A stretch of 31,481 nucleotides of DNA, from assembly GCF_937997535.1 (NCBI RefSeq), contig NZ_CALKTT010000042.1:1-31481 (forward strand), written 5' to 3'. The notes under the pieces are model-generated. The model was given only the letters and a program-made list of their open reading frames with translations, was not told the DNA's origin and made no database searches. Shown in pieces: positions 16,336 to 23,609 of this stretch. Position 1 is the first letter of the stretch. Each line of letters opens with the position of its first letter. Source of the stretch: an uncultured Campylobacter sp. (GTDB lineage: Bacteria > Campylobacterota > Campylobacteria > Campylobacterales > Campylobacteraceae). The position numbers were made by a program, and so were the translations under genes.

Positions 16336-17430
16336 TTTACAACCTTTATTTGTTTTAACTTCAATGCCGGCTTTTCTATAAAATTCCAAGAAACGCAAGC
16401 TATCGTGAGCGTCGCGGCTACTACTATTAGATATAGCCATAAAGAGCCGCTAAAGCCCAGACTAATTAGAATTTGAACTATCAGCATATGATAAAGATAT
16501 GTACTATAAGAGAGATCGGTGCTTCTAGCTATCTTTAAATTTGTGTAGGAAAAAGCCATGCTAAAGATAACTAGCGCCAAAAGGAAAATTTGAAATACAG
16601 TAGAAATTTCCAAGCCTCTCTTATAATCTCCAAGTCCGCTTCCAAACTCTATAGCTGCAAAACAAAATATCAAATAGAGCGTAATATAATATAAGCCGTA
16701 GCCTACGAGATATTTTTTTATATCCAACCAATAAAGTCTCATAACTATGCCGATGATAAATATCCACAAAAACGGCAAGCATATCAGCTCGAGAAGCTTA
16801 TTTAAATTTGAAGCGGAGTAGAAATTTTCATCGGCGATTGCGGGAATTATCATTGATGCAAAAAATAGAAAAACTAACAACAAATTTCTTATGATCACCT
16901 TCCTAATACACAAAATAAATGGAAGGACGATATAAAACGATAATTCGACGCTAAGCGTCCATAAAACGCCGCTCGGATAAGAGCTAAAAAAGCCGTCATA
17001 ATTATATAAAACATCGTTTTTTATACCGATTATAAAGCCCGCTATGCCTGAAGCGGCGGTAATGACATACAACACAAGGTATTCTATGTATTTTAATACC
17101 GAGATATCATTAAAATTTTTGCCCACGTACATAGCTAACTCAAGTACTAAAATATTTACGAATAGAGCCGGATATATTCTAAGCGCTCTTTTTATAAAAT
17201 ACTCTTTCAAATTCCCGCTATTTAAATAACTATCGGTAATTAAAAATCCCGAAACCAGAAAAAATAATGGAACGCCGGGAAATAACCTAAGAAACTTATC
17301 CACGTAGCCCCCCCCATAAAAGCGGTATTTTTAGCCATCCTGTCGAGTGCATATATACCACTTGTAAAGCAAAAAGTAATCTAAAAAAATTCAGATGGTT
17401 ATCTCTATCTATTACTTTTTGAAAACTCAT
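16332..17430 (-). CDS. Phase-variable acyltransferase-3 O-acyltransferase, OFF in this sequence (frameshift at G8)
   Basis: The ATG at 17430 overlaps the wecC stop as ATGA. It opens a frame with Arg17-x10-His28, the active-site motif of acyltransferase-3 proteins, but the frame ends after 44 residues. A run of eight G on the coding strand (17315-17308) lies between this N-terminus and a second frame (from about 17305 to 16332) that contains the rest of the family: LFFLVSGFLITDS, KRALRIYPALF, GVLWTLSVELSFY and about ten membrane helices. Seven or ten G would join them into a protein of about 365-366 residues. Length change in poly-G tracts is the known phase-variation mechanism in Campylobacter. 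The enzyme would acylate the surface polysaccharide. A GTG at 17303 could start a shorter protein, but it would lack His28. Sequencing error in the tract is the main alternative. Confidence 0.88.
17308..17315 (-). repeat. Poly-G phase-variation tract (G8 on coding strand)
   Basis: Eight consecutive C on the plus strand, G on the coding strand, sit about 115 bases into the acyltransferase gene. It is the only G or C run this long in the window. Translating through it with 8 G gives a stop 4 codons later; 7 or 10 G gives a continuous acyltransferase-3 protein. Confidence 0.88.
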
Positions 17431-18617
17431 TTACAAATTCCGCAAAAATCCAAAACTTCTTTTTCTATTTTTAGCCCTTTAAATTCCTTATGCCCGACTA
17501 AAAATACGATAATGTCCGAAATTTCAATAGCCTTTTTATAATCCGCTATCTCAAAATCTTTGTGAGCCTTGATATTGGGCTCCACAGCAACCACATCGAC
17601 GCCGTCTGCGATCAGGCACTTGGTTATATTTAGCGCAGGCGATTCCCGCAAATCGTCGATGTCTGGCTTAAAAGCAAGCCCCATACACGCGACTTTGGGC
17701 TTTCTGCCGTTTTGCAGCTCAAATTTCAAAGCGGCGTTTTTGATTTTTTCAATACACCACTCGGCTTTGTGATCATTGACCTCTCTTGCGGATTTGATCA
17801 ACCTTGCTTCGTAGCCGCCCGCATGGACGATAAACCACGGATCGACCGCTATGCAGTGCCCGCCTACGCCGCAGCCCGGGTTTAAAATATTAACTCGCGG
17901 ATGACGGTTTGCTAGCGAGATAAGCTCCCAGACGTTAATGCCGAATTTATCGCATAAAATGCTAAGTTCGTTTGCAAAGGCTATGTTTACGTCGCGGAAA
18001 GAATTCTCTGTAAGCTTTGACATCTCTGCAGTTTTCGAGTCAGTCTGTAAAACTTCGCCTTCTACGAATTCTGCGTAAAATTCCGCTATCTTTTTAGTAG
18101 CAATCTTTGTAGTTCCGCCCACGATCCTATCGTTTTGCGTAAGCTCTTTTAAAATTTTACCTGGCAAAACTCTCTCCGGGCAATGAGCGATATAAATTTT
18201 AGAAATATCAACACCGCCATTTTTTAAAATTTCACCTATCTTTTCGGTAGTACCTACCGGCGAAGTGGATTCTAAAACGACCATATTATCGTCTTTTACA
18301 TATGGTATTATCGATTTTGCCGCACTTATGACATAATCGATATTTGGCACGTATCCGTCTCGAAACGGCGTCGGAACAGCTATGATAAAAACGTCTGCGA
18401 AATCAGGCCTAACGTCTGCTTTTAAATTTCCACTCTGCACTGCTTTTTTAACAAATACGTCAAGTTCCGGCTCGACGATATGAATTTTACCCTCATTGAT
18501 CGTATCTACGACGCTCTGTACCACATCAACGCCGTGGATTTTATAGCCCTTACTCGCTAAAAGTGCTGCTGTCGGCAGCCCTATATATCCAAGACCTAAG
18601 ATGCAAACTTTTTTCAC
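17427..18617 (-). CDS. wecC: UDP-N-acetyl-D-mannosamine dehydrogenase WecC
   Basis: A 396-residue nucleotide-sugar 6-dehydrogenase. It has the N-terminal NAD motif GLGYIGLPTA, the catalytic-site segments STSPVGTTEK and KLTENSFRDVNIAFANE (Lys201 region), and the nucleophilic Cys255 in GVGGHCIAVDPWF. LANRHPRVNILNPG and FKPDIDDLRESPA follow E. coli WecC closely by recollection, so I favour UDP-ManNAc over UDP-GlcNAc or UDP-glucose as substrate. It oxidises C6 twice with NAD to give UDP-ManNAcA. It pairs with WecB, encoded immediately upstream with a GTGA overlap. The start is GTG at 18617, preceded by AAGGA. A UDP-GlcNAc dehydrogenase role (WbpA) is possible because the WlbABC-like enzymes need UDP-GlcNAcA. 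Confidence 0.92.
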   Translation of the reverse strand: MKKVCILGLGYIGLPTAALLASKGYKIHGVDVVQSVVDTINEGKIHIVEPELDVFVKKAVQSGNLKADVRPDFADVFIIAVPTPFRDGYVPNIDYVISAAKSIIPYVKDDNMVVLESTSPVGTTEKIGEILKNGGVDISKIYIAHCPERVLPGKILKELTQNDRIVGGTTKIATKKIAEFYAEFVEGEVLQTDSKTAEMSKLTENSFRDVNIAFANELSILCDKFGINVWELISLANRHPRVNILNPGCGVGGHCIAVDPWFIVHAGGYEARLIKSAREVNDHKAEWCIEKIKNAALKFELQNGRKPKVACMGLAFKPDIDDLRESPALNITKCLIADGVDVVAVEPNIKAHKDFEIADYKKAIEISDIIVFLVGHKEFKGLKIEKEVLDFCGICK

Positions 18618-19750
18618 AATATTCCTTTTAAAAATTCCAGTATTTTTTTACAAGCTTTACCGTCACCATATGGGCTTACACTTTTACTCATTTTATCATA
18701 TTCATCTTTTAAATTTAATAATTTTTGCACCTCTTTTATTATATTTTCGCGCTTGGTGCCGATAAGCTTCACACATCCTGCTCTTATCCCTTCAGGTCTT
18801 TCGGTAGTTTCTCTGATAACTAAAACGGGCTTGTGAAGGCTAGGCGCCTCCTCTTGGATGCCGCCACTATCGGTTACTATCATATATGACTTGCTCATAA
18901 GATAGACGAAACTATCATACTCTAGCGGATCGATTAAAAATATATTCGAAATGCCCGATAAAATTTCTCCTACAGGCTTTCTTACATTTGGATTTAGATG
19001 CACGGGGTAAACGATGTCGATATTTTCATTTTTTAGCGCTATTTCACGTAAAGCCTCACAAATATTAACAAAGCCTTCTCCGAAATTCTCTCGTCTGTGT
19101 CCTGTAACGAGAATAAATTTTCTATCACTAAGCTTATATTTGGTATTTATAAAGGATAAAATTTTATTTTTTAGCAGCTCGTTGTTTTCGATTTTGTCTA
19201 TCGTCCACAAAAGCGCATCTATAACGGTGTTGCCACTAACAACTATATTTCTTGAATCTTTGCCTTCTTTTAAGAGATTGTCTCTCGCATCGGTAGTCGG
19301 CGCGAAGTGATATTTAGCTATGAGCCCCGTCATCTGCCTATTTATCTCTTCAGGAAACGGCGAATAGATATTATGCGTCCTAAGTCCAGCTTCTACGTGA
19401 GCAACATCTATTTTTTGATAATACGCCGCCAAAGAAACAGCATAAGTAGTAGTCGTATCTCCATGCACAAACACGATGTCCGGGGTATATTCACTAAATA
19501 CATCGCGCATACCAAGTAAAACACCAGACGTAATATCGTACAGATCCTGCCCTTGCTTCATTAAATTTAGATCAAAATCAGGCTTTATCTCAAAGAATTC
19601 CAAAACCTGATCGAGCATCTGTCTGTGCTGCGCCGTGACGCAAACCTTCACTTCAAATTCCGCGCGCTTTTGAAATTCCTTTATCAACAGAGCCATCTTA
19701 ATGGCCTCTGGGCGCGTTCCAAATACTATTAAAATTTTTCTTTTCGTCAT
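18614..19750 (-). CDS. wecB: UDP-N-acetylglucosamine 2-epimerase WecB
   Basis: A 378-residue, non-hydrolysing UDP-GlcNAc 2-epimerase. Landmarks are VFGTRPEAIKMA at the N-terminus, HGDTTTTYAVSLAAYY, HVEAGLRTHNIYSPFPEE, VTGHRRENFG and TDSGGIQEEAPSLHKPVL, all standard for the family. It interconverts UDP-GlcNAc and UDP-ManNAc, feeding WecC. The GTRPEAIK start separates it from WbpI/WlbD-type epimerases acting on 2,3-diacetamido uronates, which typically have GARPQ. The ATG at 19750 follows AGGGGAG at 3-base spacing and is the first gene after the only sizeable gap in the window, so it may begin its own transcript. All conserved segments look intact. Confidence 0.94.
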   Translation of the reverse strand: MTKRKILIVFGTRPEAIKMALLIKEFQKRAEFEVKVCVTAQHRQMLDQVLEFFEIKPDFDLNLMKQGQDLYDITSGVLLGMRDVFSEYTPDIVFVHGDTTTTYAVSLAAYYQKIDVAHVEAGLRTHNIYSPFPEEINRQMTGLIAKYHFAPTTDARDNLLKEGKDSRNIVVSGNTVIDALLWTIDKIENNELLKNKILSFINTKYKLSDRKFILVTGHRRENFGEGFVNICEALREIALKNENIDIVYPVHLNPNVRKPVGEILSGISNIFLIDPLEYDSFVYLMSKSYMIVTDSGGIQEEAPSLHKPVLVIRETTERPEGIRAGCVKLIGTKRENIIKEVQKLLNLKDEYDKMSKSVSPYGDGKACKKILEFLKGIL

Positions 19751-19888
19751 AAACTCCCCTAAATATCGGTTTTTTAACCAAATTTATCGCCGTAATTTTA
19801 ATTAAATTTTGCTATATCGGCGCTTAACCAAATAAAATGACACCATTTACATTGCATATAGCTTTAAAATTTAGATCTAATTTATATT
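19751..19888 (-). promoter_or_regulatory. 138-bp gap upstream of wecB, possible promoter region
   Basis: This is the only gap over about 15 bases between genes. It is AT-rich and ends with AGGGGAG next to the wecB ATG. No confident -35/-10 pair is visible; TATAGC (about 19811-19816 on the minus strand) and other AT-rich hexamers are weak -10 candidates. It lies where the CDP-sugar block ends and the wecBC block begins. A promoter is an inference from position. No strong hairpin followed by a T-run was found for rfbH. Confidence 0.35.
19763..19833. repeat. Pair of imperfect direct repeats, ATATCGG-N5/6-AACCAAAT (plus strand)
   Basis: Two copies, 19763-19783 and 19814-19833, start 51 bases apart. 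Each has ATATCGG then AACCAAAT, with a 6-base (T6) or 5-base (CGCTT) spacer. The wecB-proximal copy also contains the short palindrome GGTT-N4-AACC. A repeat before the only likely promoter could be a regulator site or the remnant of a duplication. No regulator is known for it. Confidence 0.4.
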
Positions 19889-21220
19889 TTAGCTTTTAGT
19901 AGATACAAATCCTCTAACAGTTTTTATAATATACCCTATCTTCTCATCACTCATACCGGGATATACGCCTACCCAGAAACTATCGTTCATTATCTTATCG
20001 GTATTTTTTAGCTCGCCTGAAATTTTATAATCTACTCCGAGTTTAAGCTCTGCAAATAACGGATGCTTGATCATATTGCCCGCAAATAAATTTCTTGTTT
20101 GCACGCCCGCCTTCTCTAGATGCTCGCTCAGTTCGTTTCTACTAAATTTTGCCCCGTCTGCAACCGTCATCATAAAGCCGAACCAGCTAGGCTCGGAATG
20201 CGGCTGAGCTTTAACCAAAACGAGCTCCTTTATATCTTTTAAGCCATCATAAAGCTTTTTAAAATTTTGCCTACGACGCTGCACGAAACTAGGAAATTTA
20301 TCTATCTGAGCGCATCCCACGGCAGCTTGCATATCGGAGGCTTTTAAATTAAATCCGAAGTGCGAATAAACGTATTTATGATCGTATCCAAGCGGTAGCT
20401 CACCAAATTTCTGCGAAAAGCGCCTCCCGCAGGTATTATCTACGCCGCTCTCACACCAGCAATCGCGCCCCCAATCACGCATACTTAGCATAATTTTTTT
20501 AAGCAGCGGATTGTTTGTGTATGTGGCGCCACCCTCGCCCATGGTCATATGGTGAGGAGGATAGAAGCTGCTTGTGCCTATATCTCCCCATGTGCCGGTC
20601 GGCTTACCGTCATACAGGGAACCCAGTGCGTCGCAGTTATCCTCGATAAGCCACAAATCGTGCTTATCGCAAAATTCCTTCACGGCTTTTATATTAAAAG
20701 GATTTCCTAAAGTGTGAGCTACCATAACAGCTTTTGTTTTTTCGCTAAGCGCAAGCTCAAGCTTCGTATGGTCTATGTTAAAATACTCAAGCTCCATATC
20801 GACAAAAACAGGAATGGCACCGTATTGCACGATAGGCGCAACCGTCGTAGGAAAGCCCGCCGCTACGGTTATAACTTCGTCGCCCCTTTTTATGCGGCGC
20901 TCTTTTAGAAGCGGCGAAGTGAGCGCAAAAAATGCAAGCAAATTTGCACTGCTTCCGCTATTTACCAAAAACGCCCATTTTACGCCAAGCATTTTGGCGA
21001 ATTCCTTTTCAAATTTTTTAGAATATGTGCCGTATGTGAGCCAGAAATCAAGCGAACTATCTACCAAATTTACCATTTCGTGCTCGTCAAAGACTCTACC
21101 TGCGTAATTCACACGGCTTTTGCCGGGTTCAAATTTAGCTCTCTGCGCCGGCTCATGAACCAGTTTATAATACTCTTTTGTCTTTTCTAAAATTTCTTGT
21201 TTTAATTCTTGCGGGGTCAT
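19889..21220 (-). CDS. rfbH: CDP-4-keto-6-deoxyglucose 3-dehydrase (E1), RfbH
   Basis: A 443-residue E1 dehydrase. The DegT-family fold carries His223 (YPPHHMTMGEGG) where aminotransferases have the PLP lysine, so the cofactor is used as PMP. Cys196, Cys254, Cys256 and Cys264 give the exact C-x57-C-x-C-x7-C spacing of the [2Fe-2S] site of E1. It removes the C3 hydroxyl of CDP-4-keto-6-deoxyglucose with electrons from a reductase (E3, RfbI/AscD), giving the CDP-3,6-dideoxy-4-keto sugar. No E3 gene is in the window. The ATG at 21220 overlaps the upstream stop as ATGA and follows AAAGG; a TTG-initiated longer frame to 21235 is less likely. With rfbF and rfbG it defines a 3,6-dideoxyhexose-type pathway. 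Confidence 0.95.
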   Translation of the reverse strand: MTPQELKQEILEKTKEYYKLVHEPAQRAKFEPGKSRVNYAGRVFDEHEMVNLVDSSLDFWLTYGTYSKKFEKEFAKMLGVKWAFLVNSGSSANLLAFFALTSPLLKERRIKRGDEVITVAAGFPTTVAPIVQYGAIPVFVDMELEYFNIDHTKLELALSEKTKAVMVAHTLGNPFNIKAVKEFCDKHDLWLIEDNCDALGSLYDGKPTGTWGDIGTSSFYPPHHMTMGEGGATYTNNPLLKKIMLSMRDWGRDCWCESGVDNTCGRRFSQKFGELPLGYDHKYVYSHFGFNLKASDMQAAVGCAQIDKFPSFVQRRRQNFKKLYDGLKDIKELVLVKAQPHSEPSWFGFMMTVADGAKFSRNELSEHLEKAGVQTRNLFAGNMIKHPLFAELKLGVDYKISGELKNTDKIMNDSFWVGVYPGMSDEKIGYIIKTVRGFVSTKS

Positions 21221-22146
21221 TTTTTGCCTTTCCAAATTTCATTGATTTTTCTCAAATATGGATCTTTTTTTATGGTATCTAAGTCTAAGCTAGTAAAATT
21301 TTGCTTAAAATATTTATGAATTTTACCGATCGCTTCCAAATGCGACGTAAGCTTAAACATATCTCCCATCTCAGATTTTAGCAGGCTATTGTCGGAAGTA
21401 TATTCGTTATTTAGCCCTTTATTTAGTACGATTATCTCCGATTTAAAATCGCTCGCTTCATTTACTAGCGCAGCCAAGCCGAGTAGATCGATTTTTGTCC
21501 CGCTGCTTGCGTTGTAAATTTTATGCCGCGCGTCATTTTCTATATAAAATTCCACTACGTTTAACAGGTCATCGACATACATGTAATCAAAAAATACGTT
21601 TTGATTGATCGTGATGGGTAGGTACAGTAAGTTTTTTACTACGGCATTTGTGATAAATTTATAGCGGTAATTCTCCATCTCGCCGTAAATTCCAAATAAA
21701 CGAAGCTGGATGATATTATCCGCGCAATCCTCAATGTAATGCGACGTGATAGCTTTGTAAAAACCGTATTCATCAAGCGGAAGCGCCTTTTTATAATCAT
21801 CCTCGCGAGCATTTATTATCGGCTTGTATTTGCCGTATTCCGCACCGCTTCCAAATGATATGATCCTTGCAACCTTGTTTTTTTGCTTGGCGATATTGAA
21901 AAAAATCCGCAAATTATACTCGGTCACATTTGTCATATCCAGCGTATCACGACCGCCGCCACGATTGGCTAGATGAACGATAGCATCGATTTTATGCGCA
22001 CGAACAAAATCGTCAACTGCGCTTTCGTCAGTCAAATTTAGCTCACTACTTTTTGGAGCGAAAACGTTAAAATTTCCATTTAGCGCAAGACGCTTTTTTA
22101 GATGCGACCCGATAAAACCGCTACCGCCCGTGATGAATAGATTCAT
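21217..22146 (-). CDS. SDR-family NDP-sugar reductase/epimerase of the CDP-deoxysugar branch
   Basis: A 309-residue extended SDR with GGSGFIGSH (residues 7-15), a candidate catalytic Ser100 (ISFGSGAEYG) and Tyr127-x3-Lys131 (DEYGFYKAI). Its size and placement between rfbH and the aldolase match CDP-4-keto-3,6-dideoxyhexose reductases such as RfbJ (abequose synthase), paratose synthase or YerC. I therefore infer that it reduces the 4-keto or side-chain carbonyl of the CDP sugar. The gene overlaps both neighbours by ATGA junctions. The C-terminal 40 residues (FNQ-like helix with FTSLDLDTIKKDPYLRKI) are not typical of RfbJ as I know it. Stereochemistry and exact substrate cannot be inferred. Confidence 0.75.
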   Translation of the reverse strand: MNLFITGGSGFIGSHLKKRLALNGNFNVFAPKSSELNLTDESAVDDFVRAHKIDAIVHLANRGGGRDTLDMTNVTEYNLRIFFNIAKQKNKVARIISFGSGAEYGKYKPIINAREDDYKKALPLDEYGFYKAITSHYIEDCADNIIQLRLFGIYGEMENYRYKFITNAVVKNLLYLPITINQNVFFDYMYVDDLLNVVEFYIENDARHKIYNASSGTKIDLLGLAALVNEASDFKSEIIVLNKGLNNEYTSDNSLLKSEMGDMFKLTSHLEAIGKIHKYFKQNFTSLDLDTIKKDPYLRKINEIWKGKK

Positions 22147-22931
22147 CTGCTACTTAGCCTTTTTTCTAAGTCTTCTATACGCTGTTCATCCTCAGCTTTT
22201 ATCCTTGCATAAAATCTTCTTTTTGACTTTAGCCACAACAGTTCAAATTTTAGTGCCGTATTGATTCCTTCGCGCGGATTGGCATTAATAGAGTCTATAG
22301 CAAAAACTACTTTGCGGGTTTCATATTTGTCTATTAAATTTTCTGCTTTTAGAGTCTTGATAAAATCAATAGATTTAGCCGTAATATTTCCGCCTATTGC
22401 AAATTTTAAACCTTTCGCTTTTACGGCGCGAGATACTCGCTGAACAGCATTTAAAATTTTCTCATTATCTACATCTTTTTTAGCCAAACCGCGTGACTGC
22501 GCAAAATCGCTTCTACCGAATGTAATGCTTCTTAGTAGCGAAATTTTTTCTAATTTTAAAATTTCATCTATGTTTTCTACCGCAGTTTTTGTCTCGATAT
22601 TTATAGCAAAATCTATATAATCTCGGTTGTCTGGATTTATCAAATTTTCTATAACTCCTAGATATTTATAAACAGCATACGGGGTTTCTACCATAGGCGC
22701 AATAAGGCCCTCTACGCCCAAAATGATACCATTATAAATATCCGTAACCGCCTCAGCTCCACCGATCTTTAAGATGATAGGCAAATCTGCTCGATTGGCA
22801 ATATCTCGCAAACGCATCATCTCCTCCATACGACTCCCCTCGGCTTCAAACTCGGCCTTTAACTCAAATACGCCATATTCGTTTTTAAGCCTTTTAAGTA
22901 CGTCTATCATCTCAAATTCATTTATATTCAT
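22143..22931 (-). CDS. HpcH/HpaI-like aldolase/citrate-lyase-family protein
   Basis: A 262-residue TIM-barrel protein of the HpcH/HpaI aldolase family: ILKIGGAEAVTDI, GLIAPMVETPYAVYKY, AINIETKTAVENI and TFGRSDFAQSRGL follow the strand-loop pattern that holds the metal-binding Glu and Asp. Relatives are metal-dependent class II aldolases that join or split pyruvate-like 2-oxoacids and aldehydes, or citrate-lyase-like CoA thioesters. It is embedded between a HAD hydrolase (ATGA overlap upstream) and the SDR (ATGA overlap downstream), inside the rfbF-rfbG-rfbH block, so it should act on a precursor or side chain of the same CDP sugar. The C-terminal tail is charged and predicted to be helical. 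No reaction can be assigned; this is one of the least explained genes of the locus. Confidence 0.78.
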   Translation of the reverse strand: MNINEFEMIDVLKRLKNEYGVFELKAEFEAEGSRMEEMMRLRDIANRADLPIILKIGGAEAVTDIYNGIILGVEGLIAPMVETPYAVYKYLGVIENLINPDNRDYIDFAINIETKTAVENIDEILKLEKISLLRSITFGRSDFAQSRGLAKKDVDNEKILNAVQRVSRAVKAKGLKFAIGGNITAKSIDFIKTLKAENLIDKYETRKVVFAIDSINANPREGINTALKFELLWLKSKRRFYARIKAEDEQRIEDLEKRLSSR

Positions 22932-23608
22932 ACCTCTTCCTCCAATACGCTTAATATCATTTTAATATCGCCCATATACTTACTATTCCTCTCTACATAT
23001 CCCCAATCGGGCTGTAATAACTTAAGTCCTTTTATGTGCTCACATTTTTTTAAATGCATTTCTGAATCATCTATAAAAATCCCGCTATCGCCATCTTTTA
23101 AAATTGAATTTATTATATTAGCTTTTGAATTAAATTTAGCAAATATATCTGCCCCCAATATATTATCGTTATTTATAAATTGAATATTAAATCTTTTGGC
23201 TAAATCCAATACAGTTTTACTATCTTTAGTAGTTACAATAAAAGTCTGCCGATTCAGTTTCATATTTGATAGCTCCAATAAAAACGGATATGGCCTATTC
23301 AAAGCCAACCAATTTTCATAGTTATTTGCTTTTAACTTTTTACGAGTCTCAAAAAAGTCTTTTTCAAATTTCTTTGCTTCATTGTTATAATCAAAAGCTA
23401 AAAGCTCTTTATTGTTATTAGTTATAGCTGTCATAACGAAATAATAATTCCATGCCGGACCCACATGAGGTCTAAATCTTAAAAATTCGGCATATTGCTT
23501 TTCATCAAATTTTTGCCTTAAAAAACTTGGCGTAGATCTACAAACCTCATAGGCTTCACGTACAGTATCAAAAAGGACGCCGTCAAAATCCAAAAATAAA
23601 AATCTCAT
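22928..23608 (-). CDS. HAD-superfamily hydrolase
   Basis: A 226-residue HAD hydrolase. Motif I is FLDFDGVLFDT with nucleophile Asp7 and acid/base Asp9, motif II VTTKDS, and motif IV GIFIDDSEMH. The cap between motifs I and II is mostly helical (residues about 17-120), as in C1-capped phosphatases. It is probably a small-molecule phosphatase. Set between the TPP-dependent enzyme (1-base gap) and the aldolase (4-base overlap), it may remove a phosphate from an intermediate of the branched-sugar or side-chain precursor. The gene is very AT-rich. The substrate is unknown, and HAD sequences seldom reveal it. Confidence 0.82.
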   Translation of the reverse strand: MRFLFLDFDGVLFDTVREAYEVCRSTPSFLRQKFDEKQYAEFLRFRPHVGPAWNYYFVMTAITNNNKELLAFDYNNEAKKFEKDFFETRKKLKANNYENWLALNRPYPFLLELSNMKLNRQTFIVTTKDSKTVLDLAKRFNIQFINNDNILGADIFAKFNSKANIINSILKDGDSGIFIDDSEMHLKKCEHIKGLKLLQPDWGYVERNSKYMGDIKMILSVLEEEV

Positions 23609-23609
23609 A

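Noticed and set aside
17307..17427. Non-coding gap between wecC and the acyltransferase
   Set aside because: It encodes the true N-terminus of the acyltransferase in another frame, broken at the poly-G tract.
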